From Lepiota brunneoincarnata (taxonomy: Eukaryota; Basidiomycota; Agaricomycetes; Agaricales; Agaricaceae), in contig JAEBUN010000020.1 of assembly GCA_023014365.1 (NCBI GenBank), positions 558,001-622,000 on the forward strand: DNA of 64,000 nucleotides, in the 5' to 3' direction. Under the pieces are notes generated by a model that was not told where the DNA came from, did no database searches, and saw only the letters and a list, made by a program, of their open reading frames with translations. This document shows, in pieces, positions 1 through 10,259 of this stretch. Position 1 is the first letter of the stretch. The number at the start of each line of letters is the position of its first letter. A program made the position numbers and the translations under genes.

Positions 1-950
1 TGCTACCTGATCCCGAGGTGAAGCCCTTGGAGGCTGCTGATGCTGATGATGGGAGTTGTGTGGCGGAGGGTGTGGGTGGGTATGAGTGGACACTGGTTTG
101 GCTGCTGTCATCTTGTAGTGTTAAGCTTTGCTGTTGAAGAACGTTCTCTGGTCCCTCTTGTGGTGGTGTAGGATTGGTACGAGAAGTGAACGAGAGCGAG
201 CCATCGACATAGTAGGGGGATTGTTGGGGCAGAGGTACGAGAGGTATGAATACACCTGGCGGAAACATCGGTGTCCGGAGACGGATGTACCACCCTCGAA
301 GGGGTCGATGTATCATCCAACACACTCGAGAGGTTTGATTGTGCTAACCGGGAACATGGGCTTATCTTGGCCATTCCATTCATGGAAGACATCATATACT
401 TACTACAATGCGTTCCACGATTTCATTCTCGCTCAGATACCGCTCCTTGTTGTGTGCGGAAATGAGAAAGATACGTTCAACCCATGTAACGTACATTTAC
501 CTTGTACCAAATTACTTTGTCCGGTGATGCCTCCTCATACACGTTCACGCGCATGTCCTGCAACACGTCCGTGCTTCGCACATCAGATTAACAGGGCAAG
601 ATTACCTGTAGGGAATAACTACTCACGTCTGGATGATATACCTCCCGCAGTCACTCCCTGAAGGCGCTGCTGCCGGTTGATGCATAGTTGGGTAACGACC
701 AACATATTTAGAAAACGGAATTCAGGTGGCCAGGGGCGTATTTATCTTGATCTTTCAGAACAAACATCGACGATCAGATCAATTCCAGACCCTTTTATCA
801 TCTGGCTAAAAGGCGCAAACAACCTGAAATTGGCATGCCGAAGATAGGCGCTACAATGCACTAAAAACGACAATGAAATAGGAAGCAAGTAATCATAACG
901 ACCGTAAATGTCCCCATCAGACAGTGTACCGAAGGTCCTTAATGAGCCTT
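1..950. other. no confident gene at the left edge
   Basis: Several short open frames exist here but none resembles a known protein. An open frame on the + strand runs from the window edge to a TGA at 132-134 and could be the last exon of a gene lying mostly outside the window. The rest up to 950 is probably 3' flank of the E2 gene on the minus strand. Confidence 0.3.
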
Positions 951-2059
951 TCATAGTCTTTTCAACGCCTTCTTCCTCTTTTCTGCGTTCGTTGTAGCAC
1001 TCCCGGTAGCAGATCGCTTCATAGCCTTTGTCGCGCCGGCGGGTAGGGTATTATTCGCAATGCTTAGCCCTATACCCGAGGTTGGCTTGTTTTGAGCCCG
1101 AACATTCGCATCCGCTGTAGCCAACGGAGAGGGTGAGGGGTGTCGGTCCTTCTCCTTACCCACGCCCTCCTTCTCCACAGTAAGAGTAGCCTTAAGCGGG
1201 CGCGCCGGCGGAGGCGGTGACGCGGACTTGCGCGTAACAACATGCAAAGGAAGGAGAGGAGTTGAGGGAACAGAAGCAGGTGTGGTCGATGGTGCCGTGA
1301 TCGTTGGAGTGGTCGTGGATGTTGGTTTGGAGGACGGCGTAGAAGCCGAGACGGAGGGAGCTGAAGACGACGCTTCGGATGTCGAGGACTCTGTCGGAGA
1401 TGGATCATTGAACTCGACAGGTTTGACGCGTGGTGTCGCGTGTACGCTCGTGATCAATTTAGCACGGCTGCAGTAGCTTTCATAGTCCTCTAGGAGCAGC
1501 TTCCCCGCTTCTTCGTCCAGCGCAGACTCGGGATTGGGGTAAATAAGAAGGCATTTCACGGTCACCAGAATGTGGCTAATGCCGTATGATGATTGCCAGT
1601 CCTTCTTCAGGGTATTGACGCAGATTTCCCCAGCGCTCGATACATTAGGGTGGAAGATCTTCGTTGCGAACCAACCTGCAGATAGTTATCAACCAACTTG
1701 CAAAGAGTGTGAGAGAGAGAGACGACATACATTTGGGCGGAGCAGCAGGAAACTCCTCTGTAAACTTGAACTTGACTTTGAAGTAACCGCCCGCGTACGG
1801 GGTACCCTCTGGGTGACACAAACACCTTGCTTAGTCCACAGTCTAACAACACTATGTCGGGAATATGGCGCATACCCGGTCCCTCGATGATTCCGGTTAC
1901 ATTTAACATATCCTCCTCGTTGGTTTGTATGCGAATCCCTTCAGAAGGATTCTTTTTCAAATCTGCGAGCTCGCGCATCAGACGACGTGCAACGGCTGGG
2001 GAAACCTGCAGAAGTGAGGTTAATGCAGAACAGGGAAATGCCTGCTGGGCACCCACCAT
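951..2059 (-). CDS. ubiquitin-conjugating enzyme E2, UBE2S-like
   Basis: The spliced product has 311 residues: an E2 core of about 150 residues, then a long Ser/Pro/Thr-rich tail ending in a basic Lys/Arg cluster. Inferred exons on the minus strand are 2059-2057 (only the ATG), 2005-1876, 1808-1731 and 1675-951. They join in frame. Family marks visible are [11 protein letters not shown], the FPAAPPK turn, the KIFHPNV strand and GEICVN, which carries the catalytic cysteine. The stretch [20 protein letters not shown] is typical of the UBE2S/E2-EPF group. In animals UBE2S extends K11-linked chains on APC/C substrates and uses its C-terminal tail to bind the APC/C. The tail here is much longer and low in complexity, so the same role is inferred. 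The E2 family is certain; the subfamily is likely. Confidence 0.88.
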
Positions 2060-2310
2060 TTGTTTAATACGTATGAAATGTTGAAAAGGAGAGTGTTCAA
2101 TCCAAATCGCGATTCACAACTCTGCTCACGTGGCTGCAGAACCAGTGATTTGTCAGCAACAATTGTTCACGTCATTAGGTAATAATTTCCAAGCTCTTCA
2201 TCAAAACAGAGGTAACGACATTCATATTCCAATACATATTACTGATACATTTGCAGAATAAAACACACCTCCCGGGCTACAGTCATAGGAAATGCTACAA
2301 ATACAACAGA

Positions 2311-3362
2311 TCAAAACTTCGAGATGATAGCAGCTCCGAAATTGGCAAAGTACACGTCCTGATCCTTCGGGGTCGCCCAATCAACGCTCGATCCTATAAT
2401 CACCATCAGAACTCGCACACATAAGTACCCGGCTTAGCAAAAAAAAAATACCTCCGAAGAAACTTTGAACCTGCATCCCACGGATCCGACCAGCAGAGCT
2501 ATCACGCAGGATGATACCCGTAACACGAATGGTGCTCTTTCCATTAACAAACAACTCAATCTCCCCATTCGCCTTCCCAGCGTCGTTGAGCTTAACCCGC
2601 TCTGCGACCGTCGTCCATTGGCCAGCAGGGAAGGAATAGCTCCCCCGGTTGACAGACATGCCGTAGGTCGCATCGCAGATCGAGTTCGCCATGTCACAGA
2701 CCTTCTCGTTTGCCTCAAAACCAGGCTCATCATACGGTGGGAGGTAGAGATAGGCCTCTCCCGCTCCATTGGCCCTCCACATCAAGCGTGCAGACCAACA
2801 CGTTACATCCTTACGACCCCCAGAGCAAGACACAGCAGTATTCGCATCATCACCTCCATCTGTCAAACATCACATCAGCACTAGCGCAGAATCAGTTCGC
2901 TCTAACAACAGGGTACCCACAAAGACCAGGGAGTTTTCCTCCCTTCACGTACTGGAAACCGCTGGGGAAATAAACGGAATAACTGAAGAGCGCCTCTTTC
3001 GCTGTGGATAGATCCACGGACGACGGCCCAGGGGCATAGAACGACACACCGCCACAAGGTTGAGCGCTGGGCTTGTACGAGCCCTTGGGGTAGTGCGCCT
3101 TGAGAGACCTGACCTTATCGGGTGAATTCTCGTAGGTGTAAGGGCACGCCGAGAGGATATTGTGCGGCCTGAGCGTAGAGTCGCTCAGCGTGAGGGACCC
3201 CGAGGCTCCTGCCAGAGTCGTCCACCGCGAAACATAAGCTGGGATTGGGAATAGCGAGGATAGGGAGCCTGCTGCTCGTCTGGTGACGTTCAGAGGCGTC
3301 GCGCAGACCAGCCCCGTGGCCACGGCCAAGATAAGGCTTGACAAGGGAGCAGGAAGTATCAT
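2311..3362 (-). CDS. secreted polysaccharide lyase family 14-like protein
   Basis: Three inferred exons (3362-2921, 2859-2452, 2393-2311) join in frame to 310 residues. A signal peptide is clear at residues 1 to about 21 (MILPAPLSSLILAVATGLVCA). The body matches the fungal PL14-type beta-jelly-roll proteins: GKLPGLYGG, SCSGGRKDVTCWSARLMWR, an acidic Asp/Glu-rich loop, GQWTTVAERVKLND and GEIELFVNGK, ending with a strand around DVYFANFGAAI. PL14 enzymes cleave uronic-acid polymers such as alginate or glucuronan by beta-elimination. The substrate of fungal members is mostly unknown, so the activity here is inferred. The protein should act outside the cell. It is transcribed towards the E2 gene and away from the SDR. 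Confidence 0.85.
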
Positions 3363-4391
3363 TTGGAGGAATATCTGTACTCAAGTAGCCAGGGTGGCGC
3401 AGAGGTGCGAGCTGCAGATTCCAAGGGCTCCCCGCAAGGATTTATGTGGTTCCTACTCGGCCAAGCTTTGTTCCTTGTTGCAGACGAATAGTGGAAGGCG
3501 CGAAGGTTTCCATTTGCAGCGCTCTCCACCACTTGCACAATTACTTATTCCATCGGGATAAGACAGGTGAAGTCACTGGTGATGGGAAGACTTCGTCCGG
3601 AACATACGTTTACTATGACCTCAGCACCGATTTATCAGTGCACCTCAAGGAACATCCTCTCTCAGCATTGTTCCAAAGATATGGCACCCAAGATGCCTTT
3701 ATCATATTCTCTTCGGCTCAGCACGCAACTCCAGTCATATGCTTTCACTTCTCGGAGGCGACGGGAAACATGGACTACTCGAACTAACGATCGCAGTTAT
3801 TCTTGTATCGATCTCTGGCCAGTCGAGATACCGAGGGGCCTGCTAGACATCTTTTGGAACCTAGTGTTGTGTTAATATGTCACTTTTGCTCTGAGAGACA
3901 CCTCCGTATTTCGCTCCCTTTATTTCATAGCTTTGAAACAGTTGACTGCAGCTGATTCAAAGATAAGAATTTTCATATTGCTACCACCCTTTTCAGCCTG
4001 AAGCGGGCTATAAATAGCCCACCTTATAAAAAAGGTGACGCCCACATGGCACCACTGGTACCGGAGCAAAGCAAGCCACAGAAGTATCACAACTTCTAGT
4101 ACTAGAACATAACAAGACTATCCCGAGTAGGTCCTGCTGGCTTCAGTTGCGCTGTGTGCTCGGTGGCTTCCATTTACCTTCTGCTCGCTCGGGATGGCAG
4201 ATAGAGCTGCTCTGTAATATCAGCTGAAGACGCACCACATGTGCGAACAAAGCCTCCCGGGAACACATAACCGAATACGCTCGAGTCGTGTACTAATTGA
4301 CTAATCCACTCACACATTGCTCTGTACGCCCGGGTTGCCACAGTTGCCTAGCTCTGTGAAGACCCCCCTCCCGCTGCAGCCCTACAACAAC
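3363..4391. other. divergent intergenic region, PL14 / SDR
   Basis: About 1 kb lies between two divergently transcribed genes. No coding similarity was seen in any frame. It holds a TATA-containing palindrome near 4010 (listed separately) and a second run of TATA-like sequence at 4024-4031. It probably carries the promoters of both neighbours. Confidence 0.5.
4009..4024. promoter_or_regulatory. palindromic TATA-like element
   Basis: The sequence gggctataaatagccc is an inverted repeat with GGGCTA arms around a TATAAAT core. It could be a core promoter for a transcript in the intergenic region. It is about 370 bp from the SDR start codon, which is far for a fungal TATA box, so the assignment is weak. 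Confidence 0.25.
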
Positions 4392-5635
4392 ATGGATTTA
4401 GGGTTGAGTGACGTGCATGTCCTGGTTACAGGTCCGTCAATTGGTAACCTAGAAGTCTAAACTTCAAGGAACCACTGACGCGATTCCGAAAATGAAATTT
4501 CAGGGGCAAGTGGCGGTATTGGAGTTGAGATATGTCGTGTGTTCCTCCGTACATAACGGCCTGGCAGCTCCACTATCACATTGCTCTGACCATGTGTGTT
4601 TATGTGCAGGACAAGGCGCAAGAGTAACCGCACAATACAACACCAACGAATCACCTCTCCAGCCACTCCTCACCGAATTTGGATCGGGTCGGATCCAGTC
4701 ACTTCAGGCGAATCTGACAGACGAGGCTTCAGTTGAGAGTCTCTTTGCGAGGGCCACGGTGGCACCTTTTGGGGAGGTTCAAGTCCTTATCCTGAGTCAT
4801 GGAGTATGGCCAACTGCGTTTGAGCCCATCCGTGTGATGTCGCTGGACCGATGGAGAAATACGATCGACGTGAATTTGACTTCTTGCTTTATCATTGCCA
4901 AAGAATACTTTAAGCACCTGGAGAGAGCGTCTTCAGAAGTCAAGGATAAGGCCGCTATCATACTTATTGGGAGTGCATCGGGAAAGATAGGTTGGTATGG
5001 TCCTTCTCAGTTTATATTTTCTTCTGAATGACGTGTTGGGTGATATCAGGCGAAGCTGGCCATGCTGATTATGCGAGCACGAAAAGCGGTATGTTTGCCA
5101 AATGCTCTGCTTGTCAAATGTTTTCCTGACTGCTCACGACTTTAGCTATGATGTATGGTTTGACGCTGTCGATGAAGAACGAGATTGTCAAAATCGCTCC
5201 AAAGGGAAGAGTTAACTCAGTTGCTCCTGGTTGGGTCAAGACAGTAGGCATACCAAGGGTCTCGGAGACTTTCTCATCCTCACAACTCCCCCTTCCAAAT
5301 CTAATAGGCAATGGTCGAAGAGGCTTTGCAAGATCCAGCTGTTGTGGCTGACGCCCTAGCAACGTGCGTCGTCAGCCGTTCGGGGTCATGCAGCTGACTA
5401 AACAAATGACCCTTTCTTAGTGTTTCGCTAAAGAAGCTCGCTGAGCCCCGAGATGTCGCCTCTCAGGTGGCGATTCTCTCGTCGGGCGCAGTATCTGGTC
5501 ATGTAACGGGCCAAGTTCTTCTCATTGAGGGAGGCATGGAGGGTGTGTATTCTTTTTTATGGCCCAGAAAAGACCCTGATAATGACTTTGTTATACCTTG
5601 AAGGGCGTGTGCTGAACAAGCCTGATGAATTCTGA
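4392..5635 (+). CDS. classical short-chain dehydrogenase/reductase (copy 1)
   Basis: Eight inferred exons (4392-4431, 4504-4548, 4610-4990, 5050-5088, 5146-5243, 5308-5363, 5421-5542, 5604-5635) join to 270 residues. The Rossmann NAD(P) motif TGASGGIG sits at the N-terminus, split by intron 1. VLILSHG replaces the usual NNAG strand, an N-V-N-L-T helix follows, the catalytic serine lies in LIGSASG and the active-site pair is YASTK. The C-terminus has the usual PGWVKT and SGHVTGQVLLIEGG elements. The length and motifs fit classical SDRs, cytosolic NAD(P)H oxidoreductases of alcohols, ketones or sugars; the substrate cannot be read from the sequence. A paralogue with the same exon plan lies on the minus strand at 49291-50500. 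Confidence 0.9.
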
Positions 5636-6058
5636 AGCGGAGATAAGCTCACACGTGGAAGCTCGGCGCTCGTCCGCTCGTTTGATAGGTTAGGGGTACC
5701 TATAAATGGATTACCGAGAGGCACACATTCAATTCTTAAGCTGTCACCGTTAACAGTATGGGATCAGGATATTCGTCTGCAAGTACCACTTGTGGTTTGA
5801 TATTGCTTCCAAACTGCTGGCCATACTGTATGTCGGCGGGGAGCTCAGACTCCTGATATACTCTGAGGGATGAGGATACGATGCCGTTGTTTTTCCGCAG
5901 CAGTACGTAAATCCCCGACACTATCCCAAAAAAGGGGAATGACTCGTAGAATTATTTATGTCACGGTCCACAGACGAACAATCATATAGGCGCAATTCAA
6001 ACATATTGAGTACACAGAATCCTGATCCAAATACACGCAACAAAACCCAACTACTTCA

Positions 6059-7622
6059 TCACAGTGACTCCGCCATCTTATAGAGATCGGGGTCATCAGC
6101 TATACAGGCATAGAAGAAGAAGCAGAAATCAAGCCCAGTGGCTCCCTCCCTATTGAAATAATGCAGTAAACCGTTCGGCAGATCGTCAACAAGAGTGCCC
6201 GCAACGAAAGATCGAGGACCATGATGAGCATGAAAGGAAGGAGTCGGGGAAGCATAGCCTACAGTTCCACAGTGAATTAGTAGCCATTTCTCGAAAAAGG
6301 AAATATGGCAAACTGACTCGTTTCGTCGATCCGGCAGTGGCCACGAGAACAATGAACAGCTCTTCTTCGAGGCGAGGGGGCAGTATTTGACCTGAACAGA
6401 GGGATGAAACGATCCATGGACTCCATCACCTGCCATACCACCCGCCTCAGCGACTCGAACTCGAAGGTCTTGCTGCAAGGATCAAGCTCCTCAAAAGCTC
6501 CGAGAAATATCGGAGCACCCAAGGCTTTCCCAACATCGGTGGTGAGCAGAAGCTCCCTCAATAAGAACACGACCCAGATGCATTCGATTCTATGCCGATT
6601 CCCATTGGACATGAGGGGGTTGTGGAACATGTTCTTCAACGCTTTGTAGATCTTGGCGCCCCTTGTGTTCGACAACACGTACCTCACCTTTGCCTGATAC
6701 CCTCGATCTTTAAGACGGTGTATATTTTGCAAGAGGGTCCTGTCAAGCCAGGCGTATCCGATCGCGCAAGAAAATTGCGCTTGTAACGCGACTTTATAAG
6801 GCTCGAGGTCAATCCGGAGGAGCCTCCTGGTCAACAAAGGAACGCAGTTGCGGTGTTTTTTAATATTCGCTGATGACAGGTGAGGAACATACCTCCCGCC
6901 CAGGGCTCTGGTACCCACTTGACCGATGTCAAGAATGGAGTTAACCAGGAACCCCTCATCCTTCTCTTTTGCCTGAGGTTTGTTCTGGCGTTGGTGAAAA
7001 CGGCCCGTGGAGCCTGCTACTTGTATTTGCTGTCGAATGGTGGACTCGGGGAGATGGACTTGGGGCACAGGCTGGTGGGTGGCACTACGGGACTCAACGC
7101 TAACGTTGCAGGACACAGGTGGTGGATTTGAGAGAGGTTTGGGGGGCAGGGAGGGATGGTTTGGTGAGGGGTGGTTTGGTGAGCGAGTAGCAGAGCTCAC
7201 GGGTCGCCTGATAATAGAGCGATGTTGTCCCGAAGTTGCGTACGTGCGTGGTTGGCTTCGCAGCCTCAGGTAGGGCAAGGGAGCGTGATGTTGTGGGTGC
7301 AGCGAGCTGTGGGTTTGCCAACAGTCCGCTTGATAGGATTGACGTGCTGGTTGAGGACTGGGGCTGGAGACTAACGTTCCTTCGTGGGGGAGTGGTGCTT
7401 GGCGAGAGGGTAAGACCATGGGTTGAGTGAGATACTAAAGGGAAAACACGGTTTGAGGGCGTTGAGGGCAATCAGAAATTTCTCACTTACATGTGGTGGA
7501 GCCGGGTCCCTTCTCTGCCACCTGCCCCCATCAGTGACCTGGAAAGGGGGATGTTGGAGGTTTGAAATATCCCGGGGAGGCGGCGGAGAAGGCGGATAAT
7601 ACATGGAGGGGGTAGGGAACAC
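6059..7622 (-). CDS. proline-rich protein of unknown function
   Basis: A model with start at 7622 and stop at 6059 joins several exons. The first runs to PAPPH, with donor GTAAGT near 7492. A long exon then runs to about 6448, and two short introns follow at roughly 6411-6448 and near 6270-6320. The N-terminal 130 residues are disordered and rich in Pro, Ser, Gln and His. The C-terminal 200 residues are folded-looking, with an R/K-rich helical stretch (RRLLRIDLEPYKVALQAQFS, then GYAWLDRTLLQ) and a conserved-looking FLLRELLLTTDVGKALG segment. I do not recognise the family. No signal peptide or membrane span is visible. The 38-nt intron is unusually short, so the C-terminal model may need correction. 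Confidence 0.5.
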
Positions 7623-10190
7623 GTTGAGGTCAATGCGGTGGGGGGGTGGCTTTCGGGCAGGGTAAAAAATCGAGAGCAGAGGGACTGTGCCGCCAATACG
7701 CCGGGGTTAAAGTCGGTTTGTTAAGAGGAGGCGGAGAAGAATTGTTCGGAGAGAAGGGATGGAGGGGGGGTGTTCTTTATGCGAGCAGGACTCCCAACCA
7801 AAGGATGCTTGGTGGAAACACTGGGGTTCCAGAAAGAGGAAGCGGCATAGCAATGTCCGGCATCAAGGGTTGGAAGACGTGCGGTCTTCGTGGCAGAAAG
7901 AACTAAGCAATTTTGGGTAAGTACCTACAACTACAGTCTCAATTTCTGAGCCTGTGAACAGGATTTCCTTAGTTTTCCTTAGTGCTTATTACTCATTGGC
8001 ATGCCCAGACGGGGGCCTCGTTGTTCCGTGGCCTTTCTTCCATGTCTAGACCTCGTAACGACACCGCTTGGTCTCAAATGTGTCGTTCCCTATTGTCCAA
8101 GCTTACTTGCCACAGTTGTGACTGGCCCACTGGACTCGACGGTGCGGCCGGAGCAGGGGCCGTCGCGAGTCCCATGTTGACAATTGAAGACAAGCATTTG
8201 TCAACGGCAAATTGGCCCCACCCTGAATAATGTCGAACAATGTCAACCAAATTAGTCTTGTTTGGGGTACTCGGCAAAATCCTGTTCTTCGGGATCCTCA
8301 AAAATCTCGTCTGGGTGGTGCCTGAAACCTGGAATTCTGGAGACGTACAATTCACAAAATTCTGCGACTAGTAACTCAATGCTGGGTGCGTGGCGCGATT
8401 CCGTCGGGTTAGGTGACTTAGGGTTTGAATTGAGTAATATTAATAGGGTGTGTAGGAGAGGGAGCTCAGGGAAGGAATTCTTCGGGTGGGGGGATGGTCA
8501 AAGCGCCGTGGTAAAGGTGAGTAAGAACCGGCCGGCAGCTTCTCGACCTTGCTGAAAAAAGGGATATGGAGCTCTGGAAGGTTGATGCGTACGACATTAT
8601 CGCCCTGTCGGATGTCGTTGATTTTTTCTGCTGATTGTAACAATTCAGATATCAGGGTGGAATCTCGGATTGAGTTTGGATTCCATTTTCCCTGATAGCC
8701 CACATTCATATTGAGCGAGATGGGACTAATCCTGGGTGGCCGGGGCAACCGCCTTTCGGGAAGGCGCCCAATACACGAGGATGGCAGCGCCCGGCACTAG
8801 TGCAGCCAGCGGACGACGGCAACGGGGTAGTTCTTTACCGATCTTCCTCAAGTGCCAGACGGAAGAGAGGGGGGTAAGGCAGAAGTGGGGGGCAGAATCT
8901 GGCGACTACCAAGGCTGCAGTTTAATATCCAAGGCCATGGCTGTTCCCGACCCGGTTCACAAAATCTCCATTCTCCCTGCTCTTGTGTCGATCTTTGCTC
9001 GAAACCACTTATCCCAACCCCTCCGTGGATGCGTCGTAAAGAACGTCCGATCCAAACAGTCGTCCAGGCCATCAACAGCTCAACATCGTCAGGTCGGATC
9101 TCATCCCATCCTGCCACTCAGCTTCGTCACAAGGCGTCAATGTGGGGGGGGGGGGCAGTTTCTCACTCAGCACTGAGGATACATCCCAGATAGGTGTTTT
9201 CGTGGTAAGTGATTTAAATGCATGCTATAGGCTTTGTTCTCAGAGGTTTTCATAGTTTCTACGGTGATCGAGACGCTAGAGCATCAAAAGGGCACAAGTT
9301 ATTCTGCAGAGTGGGTGTGCATCCTCGATCCTTTGCGAGAGGTGATAATGAACCAAGTTGCTCTCCCAGCTGGAAAATTAGGGGCAAGTGTATGTGAGTT
9401 CGCTACGAATACTGCACGAAATGGGCACTCGGGTGATTCCACAGTAGACAGGGGATATTTTGGAGGTATCAAAATAAGCGAAGGCTCACGCCACCAAGTC
9501 GAGTATAAGAAGCTCGTGAGAAATCGGTCGGATGGATGGGTGGAGCAGCCGAACCCCGTGAACCCGTATAGCGCGGAGGGCGGCTGTAATGTGGAAGTCG
9601 ATCGGTGTGTGATCGCAAAGTTTTGGTCGCAGTTGTTCTGATTATAGACGGGAGACACATGGAAGCCGGCGTAGGGCCCGAAGCGTCAGTGTCCATCCGA
9701 GCCCCAGGCGGACCGCCATGAGAAAAATCGGAAGCCTGTATTGTGTGAGGAGAACGTTGCCGTCAGCGTTCTGAGCCGGTTTCTGTTGGCTGATGTGGTT
9801 GCAATCGTGGGAGCGACTTCGTAACCCCATGGTGATGAATGGTCGTATGCAAATTACCGGTCGTAGAACGCATGTATCAGCAGACAGCAGGTGAAAGGTA
9901 ACGCTGTGCAAGGATGATTATAATAATTCATGGGTGAGGAGTGACCTACTTGGTCAAGCTCAAGTGAGGCCGCGGCGAGTCAGGCGAGTTGAAACCTATG
10001 AGGGGAGGGGGGGTGAGTATCTCATAAAGCGATGCATGGATACTGATGGAAGGTAGAAGCAAGAGAGACAGTAATGAAAACTTGGCAGCTTGAGAACGAC
10101 TGCGAGGGCAGATGACCAGGGCATCATGCGTATTACGTAACCGAATTTTTATCACTCTCGGCGCGTCCAAGGCGAAGAGGGTGAGCGGCA
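7623..10190. other. 2.6 kb without a recognisable gene
   Basis: Only short open frames with no family signature appear on either strand. The stretch 7630-7760 is G-rich (runs of G on the + strand), as is 9141-9160 (a run of more than ten G). It may hold the promoter of the minus-strand gene ending at 7622, plus an unrecognised non-coding or fast-evolving gene. Nothing better can be supported. Confidence 0.4.
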
Positions 10191-10196
10191 TATAAG
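10191..10196 (+). promoter_or_regulatory. TATA box of the GH3 gene
   Basis: TATAAG at 10191-10196 lies 63 bp upstream of the GH3 start codon, the usual distance for a fungal core promoter with a short 5' leader. Confidence 0.45.
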
Positions 10197-10259
10197 AACC
10201 ACGCTAGAAGCTCCAATGATGATTTTCCTCGGCCATCCCCCTCCTTGTTGGACGCGACG

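Noticed and set aside
128..661. 177-codon + strand open frame at the left edge
   Set aside because: The composition is irregular, there are no family motifs, and a second open frame overlaps on the other strand; no support as a gene.
951..1565. Ser/Thr-rich frame taken as a separate gene
   Set aside because: It is the last exon of the E2 gene; the conserved E2 sequence runs into it without a break.
5736..5921. 61-residue minus-strand open frame
   Set aside because: No recognisable motif and no splice partner; it sits in the 3' flank between two genes.
8736..9641. open frames in the 8-10 kb gap on both strands
   Set aside because: None shows conserved motifs, plausible splice structure or codon bias like the neighbours.
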